From the NCBI RefSeq assembly GCF_014836645.1, contig NZ_JACSQM010000009.1, positions 1 to 64,000 of the forward strand: a stretch of 64,000 bases of DNA, written 5' to 3'. The notes beneath the pieces were generated by a model. That model had not been told where the DNA came from and did not search any database. It worked only from the letters and a program-made list of their open reading frames with translations. The position numbers and the translations under genes were made by a program. The DNA is from Fictibacillus norfolkensis (GTDB lineage Bacteria; Bacillota; Bacilli; Bacillales; Fictibacillaceae). Shown piece after piece: positions 1 through 9,040 of this stretch (position 1 is the first letter of the stretch; each line of letters begins with the position of its first letter).

Positions 1-1
1 T

Positions 2-77
2 GGACTCGTGGTGTAGTGGTTAACATGCCTGCCTGTCACGCAGGAGATCGCCGGTTCGACCCCGGTCGGGTCCGCCA
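2..77 (+). tRNA. tRNA-Asp (GUC)
   Basis: A full cloverleaf. The acceptor stem GGACTCG pairs with CGGGTCC, the anticodon loop CTGTCAC reads GTC, the T-loop is GGTTCGACCCC, and the CCA at 75-77 is encoded. It is probably the tail of a tRNA cluster that starts before the window; tRNA-Phe follows 7 bases later. Confidence 0.97.
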
Positions 78-84
78 CTTTTTT

Positions 85-160
85 GGCTCGATAGCTCAGA
101 TGGTAGAGCAGAGGACTGAAAATCCTCGTGTCGGCGGTTCGATTCCGTCTCGAGCCACCA
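85..160 (+). tRNA. tRNA-Phe (GAA)
   Basis: A cloverleaf of 76 nt with acceptor GGCTCGA/TCGAGCC, anticodon stem GAGGA/TCCTC, loop CTGAAAA (anticodon GAA at 118-120), T-loop GGTTCGATTCC and encoded CCA. It is the last tRNA of the cluster, since a terminator hairpin follows. Confidence 0.97.
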
Positions 161-186
161 TTTTACTTTAAATCCTAAAACATGTT

Positions 187-220
187 GCATGTTCCTTGAA
201 AAGGGAGCATGCTTTTTTTA
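187..220 (+). terminator. Intrinsic terminator of the tRNA cluster
   Basis: Stem GCATGTTCC / GGGAGCATGC (one G-T pair) with loop TTGAAAA, followed by seven T. It lies 26 bases after tRNA-Phe. Confidence 0.85.
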
Positions 221-313
221 TTTGTGTTTGTGTTTTTGTGGGCAGGCTTGGGTGAGGGGTATTGAGCGGAGGCGTGAATGTCGAGTATGATCGAATGGCC
301 TTTATGTTGTCTC

Positions 314-413
314 TTAGACTTAATTGATATCGATTTTGACTTAATTTTTTTCGTTTAGACTTAATTACATCACGATTAGGCTTAATCTACAGTTTGAGTA
401 CCCCGCTAGGTAT
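314..413. repeat. 21-bp phrase array 1 (word TTAGACTTAAT) with terminal hairpin
   Basis: The 440-bp gap between the tRNA terminator and plsY holds four copies of the word (T)TAGACTTAAT. The GACTTAAT cores start at 317, 338, 358 and 379 (spacing 21, 20, 21), and unrelated bases fill each unit. The array is followed by a small hairpin TACC-CCGCTA-GGTA at 399-412. Apart from a GGGGTAT stretch near 258 that could pair with TACCCC at 399-404, I see nothing else in this gap. Related architecture occurs near 33.1, 53.2 and 60.3 kb. Confidence 0.75.
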
Positions 414-626
414 ATGTGCTGGCCTATTCTGACCGCAAAAACAACACCGATATGCCTCCCAAAAAGCATACAAAGAGACATGCACTGCACAAATCAGCAT
501 CTACTCACTCACGTTTCATACATTTTCACACCAACCATAGACTTTTAATGCTGATAAAGAGGGATAAGTACTCAATCGTTCGAATATAGTGTATCAATTG
601 GGATGAGGAAGGTAGTGATCATACAG

Positions 627-1202
627 ATGGAATTTGAATGGGCGCTGTATTTGATCGCGAGTTACCTTGTTGGTTGCATCATGACAGGGTTTCTTGTAGC
701 AAAGCTTATAAAAGGCGTTGACTTACGATTATTAGGCAGCGGAAATATAGGAGCGCGGAATGCTGGCAGAGTATTAGGGTCATCAGGATTCGTACTCACG
801 TTAGCTGGCGACATTTTAAAAGCGGCTGCGGTCGTTTGGGCAGGGATACAATTTCAATATCCACCCTATATACAGCTTCTCGGTTTTTTAGCGGTGATTC
901 TAGGGCACCTTTATCCGATCTTTCTTCGTTTTCATGGGGGAAAGGGAGTGGCTTCCTTTATCGGAGGTATGATTATTTTTCATCCGATATCTGCGGTTCT
1001 TGTAGCAGCTGCGTTTCTGCTTTTTTACGGAATAAAAAGAAGTCTAACCGTAGCGGGACTCTTTGCTTTTGCACTCACTCCTTTCTTCTACTGGCTGTTT
1101 GAAAAGCAGTGGCTAGAGACGTTGCTTCTGATTCCGATCAGCTTCCTCGTTGTGTATGTTCAAAAAGAAGATATAAAAGAACGCATCAAAATAACGGAAT
1201 AA
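627..1202 (+). CDS. plsY: PlsY-family glycerol-3-phosphate acyltransferase
   Basis: A multi-pass membrane acyltransferase that would transfer the acyl group of acyl-phosphate to sn-1 of glycerol-3-phosphate, the first step of phosphatidic acid synthesis. The family motifs are present: GSGNIGARNAGR at residues 37-48 (usual form GSGN.GATN) and HGGKGVA at 103-109, embedded in five or so hydrophobic segments. Length 191 aa matches the family. An ATG at 603 would add 8 residues, but the GAGGAAGG sequence at 605-612 favours the start at 627. The Ala in GARN replaces the usual Thr. Bacillaceae commonly carry more than one plsY; this copy is next to tRNAs and not to parE, so it may be a paralogue. 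Confidence 0.9.
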   Translation: MEFEWALYLIASYLVGCIMTGFLVAKLIKGVDLRLLGSGNIGARNAGRVLGSSGFVLTLAGDILKAAAVVWAGIQFQYPPYIQLLGFLAVILGHLYPIFLRFHGGKGVASFIGGMIIFHPISAVLVAAAFLLFYGIKRSLTVAGLFAFALTPFFYWLFEKQWLETLLLIPISFLVVYVQKEDIKERIKITE

Positions 1203-1206
1203 GTGT

Positions 1207-1245
1207 AAAAAAGGGGTATAAATCGGTGAATTTATGCTCTTTTTT
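1207..1245 (+). terminator. Terminator after plsY
   Basis: Hairpin AAAAAGGGGTATAAAT / ATTTATGCTCTTTTTT with loop CGGTGA and a T-run; a few G-T pairs. Confidence 0.7.
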
Positions 1246-1404
1246 ATGTCGTTTATTTACAATTGCATTACAAAATCCCTGAAATTCTGACAAAGCGAAA
1301 TTCCTTATGATAGGATACTAGAGGTGCTAAAGACATAAGAAGCAGTAGGTCTTTAGACATATTTTAGAGATAGCAGAGAGAATCTTTAGGGGGAAATAGA
1401 AAAA

Positions 1405-2865
1405 GTGAACAGTCGAAAAACCACTGAAAGATTTATTAAATATATCGCACTGCCGTTTGTTGCAGTGATTCTAATAGTGTCAGCATTCACGATGAATCCA
1501 TCGAACACATCCGCGAGTAGCGACGATAACCAGTTGATCAAAACGGTGTATCACGTTTATGTAGATGGAAAGAAGGTTGGAACGGTTCGTGAAGAAAGTG
1601 TTGTCGATGAGGCAGTGGACCAAATTCTCCAACAGGCAAAAGGCAGAAAGAATAACTTTACATTTGCGGTGAGAGAGTCTATCGAGCTTAAGCCTGAAAA
1701 GATGTTCAGACCAGAGTTCGATAACGAAGAAGTAAGAGAGAACTTGAAGGACCAGCTAACGGTTGAAGTTGAGGCTTATCGTTTGGTCGTTGGCGGACAA
1801 ACTGTTGCGTATGTTTCTAGCAAAAAAGAAGCGAAAGATACGTTGCTGAAGTTAAAGCTTGAGCATGTCTCAAAGGCTGAGCTAGATGACATCGAAAAAA
1901 AGAAAGCAGAGAACGAAAAGCTTGAAGTACCGGACTTAAAACCGGGAGAACGAAAAGTGGTTGATATCGACTTTTCAGCGCCAGTACTTATTCAAAGAGC
2001 GCAAACGTCCATCAGTGAGCTCGTTACGGTAGATGATGCCATTACTTCTTTAAAAGAAGGAAGTCTGCACAAAAAAGAGCATATGGTTCAAAAGGGAGAA
2101 TCGGTTCAGTCCATCATAGAAAAATATCACTTAACGATGGATCAGTTCTTTACGCTAAACCCAAGGCTTATGCTAGTACCGGTTGTTCGTACGGGACAGG
2201 CAGTAACGGTTACAGAGAAAAAGCCTTTTACTGAAGTACTTCTGTACGAAGCAACACGTGTTCAGAATGAACTTCCTTTCCAGGTTGAGAAACAAGAAGA
2301 CAGTACGCTGGAAAAAGGACAGATCAAAACGGTTCAAAAAGGACAAGTTGGCTTAGAAGATATTACGTATACAACAAGAAAAGCTGATAACAAAGTGCTG
2401 AAAAAAGAGATATTAGAGAAGAATCAAGTGAAGACACCGGTTACGGAAATTCAAAAGATTGGTACAAAAGTGATTCCTTCTAAAGGGACAGGCACTCTTT
2501 CATGGCCGGCTGTAGGTGGATATATTTCTAGCCATAAAGGCACGCGTTGGGGTAAAGAACACAAAGGTATGGATATTGCCCGACCTTCAGAACGCTCAAT
2601 CCTGGCTGCAGATAACGGTAGAGTTGTTTCTGCAGGATGGGATGGAGATTATGGGAACAAGATCATTATCGATCACAATAACGGCATGAGAACCATTTAT
2701 GCTCATTTAGATTCTATTTCTGTTTCAGCAGGTGATGTGGTGCAGAAGGGGTCTAAGATTGGTGTGATGGGTTCAACGGGTCAATCGACTGGTGTGCATT
2801 TGCATTTTGAAGTGTATGAGAATGGTGTTCTTAAAGATCCAGCTGATTTTGTAAGTGAAAATTAA
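1405..2865 (+). CDS. M23 metallopeptidase with LysM and G5 domains
   Basis: An exported, membrane-anchored peptidoglycan endopeptidase. An N-terminal hydrophobic segment (about residues 12-30) is followed by a charged region, a LysM wall-binding domain (about 225-270, MVQKGESVQSIIEKY), a G5-like domain (about 273-350) and a C-terminal LytM/M23 domain. The zinc-site motifs HKGMD (H386, D390) and HLHFE (H465, H467) are intact, so it should be active. It starts with GTG at 1405, 9 bases after AGGGGGAA. It sits just upstream of walR; M23 enzymes are a known output of WalRK, which makes a cell-wall turnover role under that system likely. Confidence 0.92.
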   Translation: MNSRKTTERFIKYIALPFVAVILIVSAFTMNPSNTSASSDDNQLIKTVYHVYVDGKKVGTVREESVVDEAVDQILQQAKGRKNNFTFAVRESIELKPEKMFRPEFDNEEVRENLKDQLTVEVEAYRLVVGGQTVAYVSSKKEAKDTLLKLKLEHVSKAELDDIEKKKAENEKLEVPDLKPGERKVVDIDFSAPVLIQRAQTSISELVTVDDAITSLKEGSLHKKEHMVQKGESVQSIIEKYHLTMDQFFTLNPRLMLVPVVRTGQAVTVTEKKPFTEVLLYEATRVQNELPFQVEKQEDSTLEKGQIKTVQKGQVGLEDITYTTRKADNKVLKKEILEKNQVKTPVTEIQKIGTKVIPSKGTGTLSWPAVGGYISSHKGTRWGKEHKGMDIARPSERSILAADNGRVVSAGWDGDYGNKIIIDHNNGMRTIYAHLDSISVSAGDVVQKGSKIGVMGSTGQSTGVHLHFEVYENGVLKDPADFVSEN

Positions 2866-2880
2866 AGTAATGTGAAGTAG

Positions 2881-3008
2881 GTTGATTTTCGTTTCAGATG
2901 CTCGCTTTCCGTGGGGCAGGCGGTGAGCCACATTTGTACGTTTCACTTTTAAGTGTCTCACCTGCCCGCCTGTCCCACAGGAGTCTCGCATCTTACACTA
3001 CAATCAAC
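2881..3008 (-). repeat. GTTGATT palindromic repeat, copy A
   Basis: A 128-bp imperfect inverted repeat with ends GTTGATT and AATCAAC. Internal blocks CTCGCTTTCCGTGGGGCAGG, GGTGAGCCACATTTGTACG and GTCCCACAGGAGTCTCGC recur in the other copies. It is intergenic between the M23 gene and walR. The strand given is relative to the copy at 43.84 kb. Confidence 0.85.
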
Positions 3009-3033
3009 CCTTCAATGATGATATATAATAAAC

Positions 3034-3071
3034 AAACCTCTTAGGAACAATAGCTTCCTGGGAGGTTTTTC
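3034..3071 (+). terminator. Terminator before walR
   Basis: Stem AACCTCTTAGGAA / TTCCTGGGAGGTT with two G-T pairs, loop CAATAGC, then TTTTC. It separates the M23 gene from the WalRK operon. Confidence 0.8.
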
Positions 3072-3289
3072 TTGCTAGAATCTAATAGAATTACTTTTCA
3101 GGATGTAATTCACGCTACACAACCGTAAAACTAGAGTGAAACCAACTTTTCTTTGTCTAAAATTAGAAGGTTTTGCTAGTAGTATGGAGAAAGTTTCAAC
3201 TGTGATAAAATAGTAGAGATACCATATAATCGATACTACAAAATATTCTGCTATATATAAAATAGAGTTTCCGAAAAAGGAGCGTTCTC

Positions 3290-3994
3290 ATGGATAAGAA
3301 AATTCTCGTTGTGGATGATGAAAAGCCCATTGCAGATATTCTGCAGTTTAATCTTGAAAAAGAAGGTTTTACCGTAAGCTGCGCGTATGATGGCATCAAT
3401 GCGTTAGAAAAGGTAGAAAAAGAGAAGCCGGATATGATTTTATTAGATATTATGCTTCCACTAAAAGACGGCATGGAAGTTTGTCGTGAGATTCGTAAAA
3501 AGTACGATATGCCGATCATTATGCTAACTGCAAAAGACTCTGAAATTGATAAAGTATTAGGCTTAGAGCTTGGTGCAGACGATTACGTGACAAAACCATT
3601 CAGCACGCGGGAATTAATTGCACGTGTTAAGGCTAACCTGCGCCGTCATCAGCAGGAATCAGAGCGTGAGGTAGATGAGAACAATGAGATCACGATCGGT
3701 TCTCTTACGATTCATCCTGATGCGTATATCGTGACTAAACGTGGTGAAACGATTGAGTTAACACATCGTGAATTTGAACTGCTGCATTATTTAGCCAAAC
3801 ATATCGGACAAGTGATGACGCGTGAACACTTGCTTCAAACGGTATGGGGATATGACTATTTTGGGGATGTAAGAACGGTCGATGTAACGGTTCGTCGTCT
3901 GCGTGAAAAAGTAGAAGATAATCCAAGTCACCCATTATGGATCATTACAAGACGCGGAGTGGGGTATTACCTAAGAAATCCTGATCAGGAGTAG
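3290..3994 (+). CDS. walR: WalR essential response regulator (YycF)
   Basis: An OmpR-family DNA-binding response regulator controlling cell-wall hydrolase and wall-homeostasis genes. The receiver domain (1-120) has the acidic pocket VVDDE, the phospho-acceptor D53 in LLDIMLP and the conserved K in TKPF. The winged-helix output domain (about 135-230) has the typical LTHREFELL and VTVRRLREK segments. Length 234 aa matches Bacillus WalR. The RBS AAAAAGGAG precedes the ATG. walK begins 2 bases after the stop, so the two are translated from one message. Confidence 0.98.
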   Translation: MDKKILVVDDEKPIADILQFNLEKEGFTVSCAYDGINALEKVEKEKPDMILLDIMLPLKDGMEVCREIRKKYDMPIIMLTAKDSEIDKVLGLELGADDYVTKPFSTRELIARVKANLRRHQQESEREVDENNEITIGSLTIHPDAYIVTKRGETIELTHREFELLHYLAKHIGQVMTREHLLQTVWGYDYFGDVRTVDVTVRRLREKVEDNPSHPLWIITRRGVGYYLRNPDQE

Positions 3995-3996
3995 TT

Positions 3997-5832
3997 ATGA
4001 TGGATAAAGTCAATTTTTTTAAATCAATACACGTTAAGTTTGTATTGATTTATGTGTTGCTCATCTTAATAGCCATGCAAGTGATCAGCGTTTATTTTAT
4101 CAACAACTTAGAAACTGATCTTCGGCAGAGTTTCTCTAAATCACTTTACGATAGAGTGAATTTATTAGAGTTTAACGTTGAGCAAAAGATGAAAGACAAA
4201 GATCGGTACAAAGAAAAGAAAGCTGAAGATGGTGAAGATCCGATAACGCTTGAAGATGATATTCAAGCGTTAATTGACGAGGAGTTCGAAGAGAAAGAGA
4301 TCCAAGTACTTAATGAAGACGGTATGGTGCTTGCGAGCAATAAACCGCAGTTGGTGGGGCAGATCAGCTTCAACCCGAAGATCAAGCTTGCTCTTGAAGG
4401 AACGGTCGATGATGAGATCATGCTTCATGAAGGAGAGCGGGTCATGGTGCTCGCAAAACCGATCAAAATTGATGCTACAGGTGAGAACATTGGGGCTATC
4501 TATTTAGTAGCTTCTATTGAAGGTATCTTTAAACAAATCTCTCGTATTAATAGCATTCTAGTGACAGGAACCGTAATCGCTCTTATTATAACCGGACTGC
4601 TAGGGGTCTTTTTGGCACGTACGATTACACGGCCTATGGCAGATATGAGAAAGCAAGCTCTTGTTATGGCAAGAGGGGACTTTTCTCGAAAAGTTCAGCT
4701 GTATGGAGACGATGAGATCGGTCAGCTTGCTATGACCTTTAACAACTTAACAACTAAGCTGCAAGAAGCAACGGCCATTACAGAGAGTGAACGTAGAAAG
4801 CTGCGTTCCGTTCTAACGTACATGACAGATGGTGTGATTGCGACAGATCGTGACGGAGCGATCATCCTGATGAACGACCGATCTGAAGAGATGCTGAACA
4901 TCTCTAGACAGAACGCGCTGGGAACGCCTCTTATGGAGCTATTGCGTTTAAATACGGAATACACGTGGGAAGAGCTTTATAACGAATACGAATCCATGCT
5001 GCTCGATTTTAGTACAGACGACATGCATTATGTGGTGCGAGCAAACTTCTCCACGATACAAAAAGATGACGGGCCAATCAATGGTCTTATTTGTGTTCTT
5101 CATGATGTTACTGAACAAGAACAGATCGATAATGAACGACGTGAGTTTGTATTCAACGTTTCGCACGAATTAAGAACACCGCTGACGACGATGAGAAGTT
5201 ATCTGGAGGCGCTGGCTGAAGGGGCGTGGCAAGATGAGAACATCGCTCCGCGTTTCTTAGAGGTTACTCAGAACGAGACAGAACGTATGATCAGGCTCGT
5301 AACCGATCTGCTTCAATTATCAAAGATGGACAGCAAAGATTACCGATTTAACTTTTTTGAAATTGATCTTGTCGACTTCTTAAACGGCATCATCGATCGT
5401 TTTGAGATGCTTGAAAAGGAAAATATTGAACTTTCAAGGTCCCTGCCTAAGCACAAGATCAACGTTCAACTGGATACGGATAAGATGACACAAGTGCTTG
5501 ATAATATCATCTCGAACGCGATGAAATATTCTCCTGAAGGTGGAACGATCACCTTTAACGCTTCCGTGATCGGCCGCAAGGTGAAGGTAAGTATTTCAGA
5601 TCAAGGTGTTGGAATCCCGAAGAATAACGTTTCTAAGATCTTTGATCGATTCTTTAGGGTAGACCGTGCCCGTTCTCGAGATATTGGAGGCACAGGCCTA
5701 GGTCTCGCGATCGCAAAAGAAATCGTACTTGCGCATGGCGGAGACATCTGGGCAGAAAGTGAATGGGGCCAAGGAACGACCATCCACTTTACTCTTCCTT
5801 TAAAAAAGGTTAAGGAGGGGCTGCAGCAATGA
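3997..5832 (+). CDS. walK: WalK essential sensor histidine kinase (YycG)
   Basis: A membrane histidine kinase that phosphorylates WalR. Order of parts: TM1 (about 13-35), an extracytoplasmic Cache/PAS domain, TM2 (about 184-206), HAMP (about 207-258), cytoplasmic PAS (about 265-370), HisKA with H390 in VSHELRTPL, and HATPase_c with the N box ISNAMKYS, the G1 box DQGVGIP and the G2 box GGTGLGLA. Length 611 aa matches the family. Two ATG codons are in tandem (3997, 4000). The end overlaps walH by the 4 bases ATGA. Confidence 0.98.
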   Translation: MMDKVNFFKSIHVKFVLIYVLLILIAMQVISVYFINNLETDLRQSFSKSLYDRVNLLEFNVEQKMKDKDRYKEKKAEDGEDPITLEDDIQALIDEEFEEKEIQVLNEDGMVLASNKPQLVGQISFNPKIKLALEGTVDDEIMLHEGERVMVLAKPIKIDATGENIGAIYLVASIEGIFKQISRINSILVTGTVIALIITGLLGVFLARTITRPMADMRKQALVMARGDFSRKVQLYGDDEIGQLAMTFNNLTTKLQEATAITESERRKLRSVLTYMTDGVIATDRDGAIILMNDRSEEMLNISRQNALGTPLMELLRLNTEYTWEELYNEYESMLLDFSTDDMHYVVRANFSTIQKDDGPINGLICVLHDVTEQEQIDNERREFVFNVSHELRTPLTTMRSYLEALAEGAWQDENIAPRFLEVTQNETERMIRLVTDLLQLSKMDSKDYRFNFFEIDLVDFLNGIIDRFEMLEKENIELSRSLPKHKINVQLDTDKMTQVLDNIISNAMKYSPEGGTITFNASVIGRKVKVSISDQGVGIPKNNVSKIFDRFFRVDRARSRDIGGTGLGLAIAKEIVLAHGGDIWAESEWGQGTTIHFTLPLKKVKEGLQQ

Positions 5833-7235
5833 ACTGGTTAAAGTGGATTACACATGCAAAAGAAGTGATCACATTTTTTAAGAAGAATTATGAACATATC
5901 AAATCGATCGCGCTTACTTTATTAATCGGTTTGAGCCTTGTTCTCACATGGAGCTTATGGACTTTCAAGCCAAGCTATCCATCTTTAGAAGGAGCTCGTA
6001 TCGTTAAGAAACAGGAAGTAGATGTTGAAGCTGGCATGAAGCAACTTGTTTACCCTACACAGGTGATCTACCATAGTGGGGATGAGTTGTACGGACTTGA
6101 AGCAAGCAACTTAATGAAAGAATTTCAAATGGGCTTGAACGAAACAAAATTTACATTTGATACTGGCTCTAAAAATAATCGAGCTTTCGATCCTAATGAA
6201 AAGTTTTTACGCGACAACAAGTATGTGGAGATTATTTTTCCAGTAGGTATGAGTCAGGATATTTATAAAGAAATCTTCTCATTTGAATCCGAGATACAAG
6301 CTACTAAACCACAAAATGTAGACCGAATCTTTTTATATCAAGATAAGATGACAGATAGTATCGAAGGCTATCTTGTTTCTTATCAACAAAATAAGATGCA
6401 AAAGATTAGGGCTACTAATAATGAGCTAAATCCGTTAATAAGAGATATGGATAAGTGGGTCGATACGGGGAACTTAATTCCTTATATCAAGTATGACATT
6501 GAGGGTGACGGGAAAGAAGGACAAGCAGAGATCCTTAGAAGGTTTTATTTACCTCAAGATTCATTAGCCTTAACTCGCTATACGTACTTTTCTAAAGCAA
6601 CAGGTGAAGATACGTATGAAACGTATAAAAAAGCACTGTTTAAAGATCCGTTAGCTGTTAAAAGTGCATCTGATAAAAATCAGATCACATATGCTGATGG
6701 AACAGCAGCAATGGTTGTGAATGAGGTGCAAAATCGATTCACGTTCACAAACTTTGCCGGAAATCGGAACCCAAACACAACACCAAATATTTCACCACTC
6801 TATCAATCTTTAGACTACATCAATACGCACGCAGGATGGGGAAACCCATATATTCTTTCCGGTCTATCAACGTATTCCGCAAACTTCTGGCTGTTTGTTG
6901 AGAATTTGCCTGTGTTGGATCCGGAGATGCAGATGAGCCTAGTGTGGTATGAAAACGAGCTTAAGGAATATCAGCGCTCACTCGTTCAGTTACAACTCGA
7001 CCAAAAGTCTTATCTTTCACAGAAGGTAAACATCCAATCAGGGTTAGATGTTATTAAAGAGCTTGAAGAAAAAGATTACAACCAGAACTATGTACAAGAT
7101 ATTCGAATTGGATTCACGATGAAAAAGCAAAAAGAACCACATGTATATAAGCTAGAGCCACAATGGTTTATTAATTATGATGCTAAAGGATGGCAGCCGT
7201 TATTTTCACAGACAGGAAAGGAAGGATTTAATTGA
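5829..7235 (+). CDS. walH: WalH (YycH), membrane regulator of WalK
   Basis: A single-pass protein that, in Bacillus, binds WalK together with WalI and restrains its activity. One N-terminal TM (about 26-46, ALTLLIGLSLVLTWSLWTF) precedes a large extracytoplasmic domain with the YycH fold. Length 468 aa. RBS AAGGAGGGG lies 12 bases upstream. It overlaps walK by ATGA and walI by TTGA, which shows tight translational coupling. Identification rests on the position and overall form more than on a catalytic motif. Confidence 0.93.
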   Translation: MNWLKWITHAKEVITFFKKNYEHIKSIALTLLIGLSLVLTWSLWTFKPSYPSLEGARIVKKQEVDVEAGMKQLVYPTQVIYHSGDELYGLEASNLMKEFQMGLNETKFTFDTGSKNNRAFDPNEKFLRDNKYVEIIFPVGMSQDIYKEIFSFESEIQATKPQNVDRIFLYQDKMTDSIEGYLVSYQQNKMQKIRATNNELNPLIRDMDKWVDTGNLIPYIKYDIEGDGKEGQAEILRRFYLPQDSLALTRYTYFSKATGEDTYETYKKALFKDPLAVKSASDKNQITYADGTAAMVVNEVQNRFTFTNFAGNRNPNTTPNISPLYQSLDYINTHAGWGNPYILSGLSTYSANFWLFVENLPVLDPEMQMSLVWYENELKEYQRSLVQLQLDQKSYLSQKVNIQSGLDVIKELEEKDYNQNYVQDIRIGFTMKKQKEPHVYKLEPQWFINYDAKGWQPLFSQTGKEGFN

Positions 7236-8071
7236 ATTGGCAAAGAACAAAAAGTATTTTTATCCTTACCTTTCTTGTCTTAAATCTATTCTTGGGTTAT
7301 CAGCTCTATCAAAAGAACGACATTAACAACATCTCGAGACTTACAGATCAGCCTTTAGAAGAGCGGTTAGCGAATAACGAAATATCACTATCGGAAAAGC
7401 TGCCGAAATATAAAGAAAAACAAACCTTAATCAGTGCCCAGCGTTACAAGTTCTCGGAGGAAGAAAAGAAATTCCCTGAAAAAAATGTATCGCTGGATAA
7501 GGAAGCGAGCACTGACATCACCCTTCAATATAATCTTAGTAAACCGATGGATCTTCCGAAGAAGGATACAAAAGATCTGATCTCAGAGCTTAATCAATTT
7601 GCAGAAGATAACATAACCCGCGGTAAAGAATACGCTTTTTATGAATGGGATAAAAAGAGCAATATCGTCTGGTTTACACAAGTCTATCAAGAGAAAAAGG
7701 TCTTCTATAATCCTACTAATTTTGGCATTGTTTCTGACGGAAAAGATTTTGATGTGCCGAACGGAATGATTAAGTTCAAGCTTGATGACAAAGGAAATCT
7801 TACTAGTTTTATGCAGACCTATCTCTTTATTACAAGACAGGGTGCTTTTCAACAGATCATCTCACCTAGCAAGGCGCTTGAGAAACTATTAGAAACGAAC
7901 CTTCAAAAAGGTGATCATATACAAAAAGTAGAGCTTGGCCACTATAGCCTTGTAGGTGAAGGGGAAGTTCAGGTTTATACACCTACGTGGTTCATAGAAA
8001 CCAAGGACGGACAGTATTTAGTTAATGCGACTGACAGTTCCATTCAAGTTTTGACGGAAAAGGCAGAGTAG
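7232..8071 (+). CDS. walI: WalI (YycI), partner of WalH
   Basis: A single-pass protein that joins WalH and WalK in the membrane to control kinase activity. It starts with TTG overlapping the walH stop (ATTGA), with GAAAGGAAGG just upstream. One N-terminal TM (about 9-24, [16 protein letters not shown]) is followed by an extracytoplasmic domain of about 250 residues. Length 279 aa is normal for YycI. No promoter is visible between walH and walI. Confidence 0.93.
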   Translation: MNWQRTKSIFILTFLVLNLFLGYQLYQKNDINNISRLTDQPLEERLANNEISLSEKLPKYKEKQTLISAQRYKFSEEEKKFPEKNVSLDKEASTDITLQYNLSKPMDLPKKDTKDLISELNQFAEDNITRGKEYAFYEWDKKSNIVWFTQVYQEKKVFYNPTNFGIVSDGKDFDVPNGMIKFKLDDKGNLTSFMQTYLFITRQGAFQQIISPSKALEKLLETNLQKGDHIQKVELGHYSLVGEGEVQVYTPTWFIETKDGQYLVNATDSSIQVLTEKAE

Positions 8072-8087
8072 AGAGGAACATGCGGTT

Positions 8088-8885
8088 ATGAGTTTAAAAT
8101 TTAGCGTTCTTGCAAGCGGCAGTTCGGGAAACGCTGTTTACGTTGAAACCGAACAAACACGCTTGCTCGTGGATGCGGGCTTAAGTGCCAAACAGATTCA
8201 GATTTTATTTGAAAAAGCAGCATGTGGTGAGGTGGCCGACATTGACGGCATCCTCGTCACGCATGAACATAGCGATCACATAAAAGGACTCGGTGTGCTG
8301 GCTCGAAAATTTAAGCTGCCGATCTATGCGAACAAAAACACGTGGAATGCTATGAACGGTTTGATTGGAGAAGTAGCGACCGAGCAAAAGTTTGAGTTTG
8401 AGATGGAAAGTGTTAAAACGTTCAACGATTTAGAAGTTGAATCCTTTGGCGTGTCTCATGACGCGGCGGAGCCAATGTTCTACGTGTTTCATCACAACGG
8501 CCGCAAGCTAGCACTCATGACAGATACAGGCTATGTAAGCGATCGTATGAAAGGTATCATTCGTGACAGCCACTCGCTCGTGATCGAATCGAACCATGAC
8601 ATCAACATGCTCATGATGGGACGTTATCCATGGAACATTAAACGAAGAATCTTAGGGGACCATGGTCATATTTCGAACGAAGATTGTGGACATGCTCTCG
8701 CTGATGTAATCGGTGACGGCACGAAACACATCTATCTTGCTCACTTGAGTAGAGACAACAACATGAAGGATATTGCTCGCTTAGCTGTTGAGCAGACGTT
8801 AAAAACGTATGATATCTCAGCAGGTGAACAAGTGATTCTGCACGATACAGATGCGAGTCAGCCAACAAAATTGGCTTTAGTCTAA
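8088..8885 (+). CDS. walJ: WalJ (YycJ), metallo-beta-lactamase-fold phosphodiesterase
   Basis: A cytoplasmic MBL-fold nuclease-like protein. YycJ from Bacillus has reported 5'-exonuclease activity and a link to cell division and mismatch repair. The metal motif [10 protein letters not shown] (about residues 59-68) is intact, and later His and Asp ligands follow ([20 protein letters not shown]). Length 265 aa is normal. It begins 16 bases after walI with GAGAGG upstream of the ATG, as the sixth gene of the operon counting the M23 gene. Confidence 0.95.
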   Translation: MSLKFSVLASGSSGNAVYVETEQTRLLVDAGLSAKQIQILFEKAACGEVADIDGILVTHEHSDHIKGLGVLARKFKLPIYANKNTWNAMNGLIGEVATEQKFEFEMESVKTFNDLEVESFGVSHDAAEPMFYVFHHNGRKLALMTDTGYVSDRMKGIIRDSHSLVIESNHDINMLMMGRYPWNIKRRILGDHGHISNEDCGHALADVIGDGTKHIYLAHLSRDNNMKDIARLAVEQTLKTYDISAGEQVILHDTDASQPTKLALV

Positions 8886-9040
8886 ATACTTACTTGTTTA
8901 AAGTAAGCCGTTTCCGGAAATAACAATAAGTGTGGGAAATTATGAAAAATAACCCAAAATGTCCATAATTTCAGGACTAATTGCTTATACTAGGTTATGA
9001 ATTCATCCATTTAATTGTTGAAAGGAACGGTGAGGAGCAT

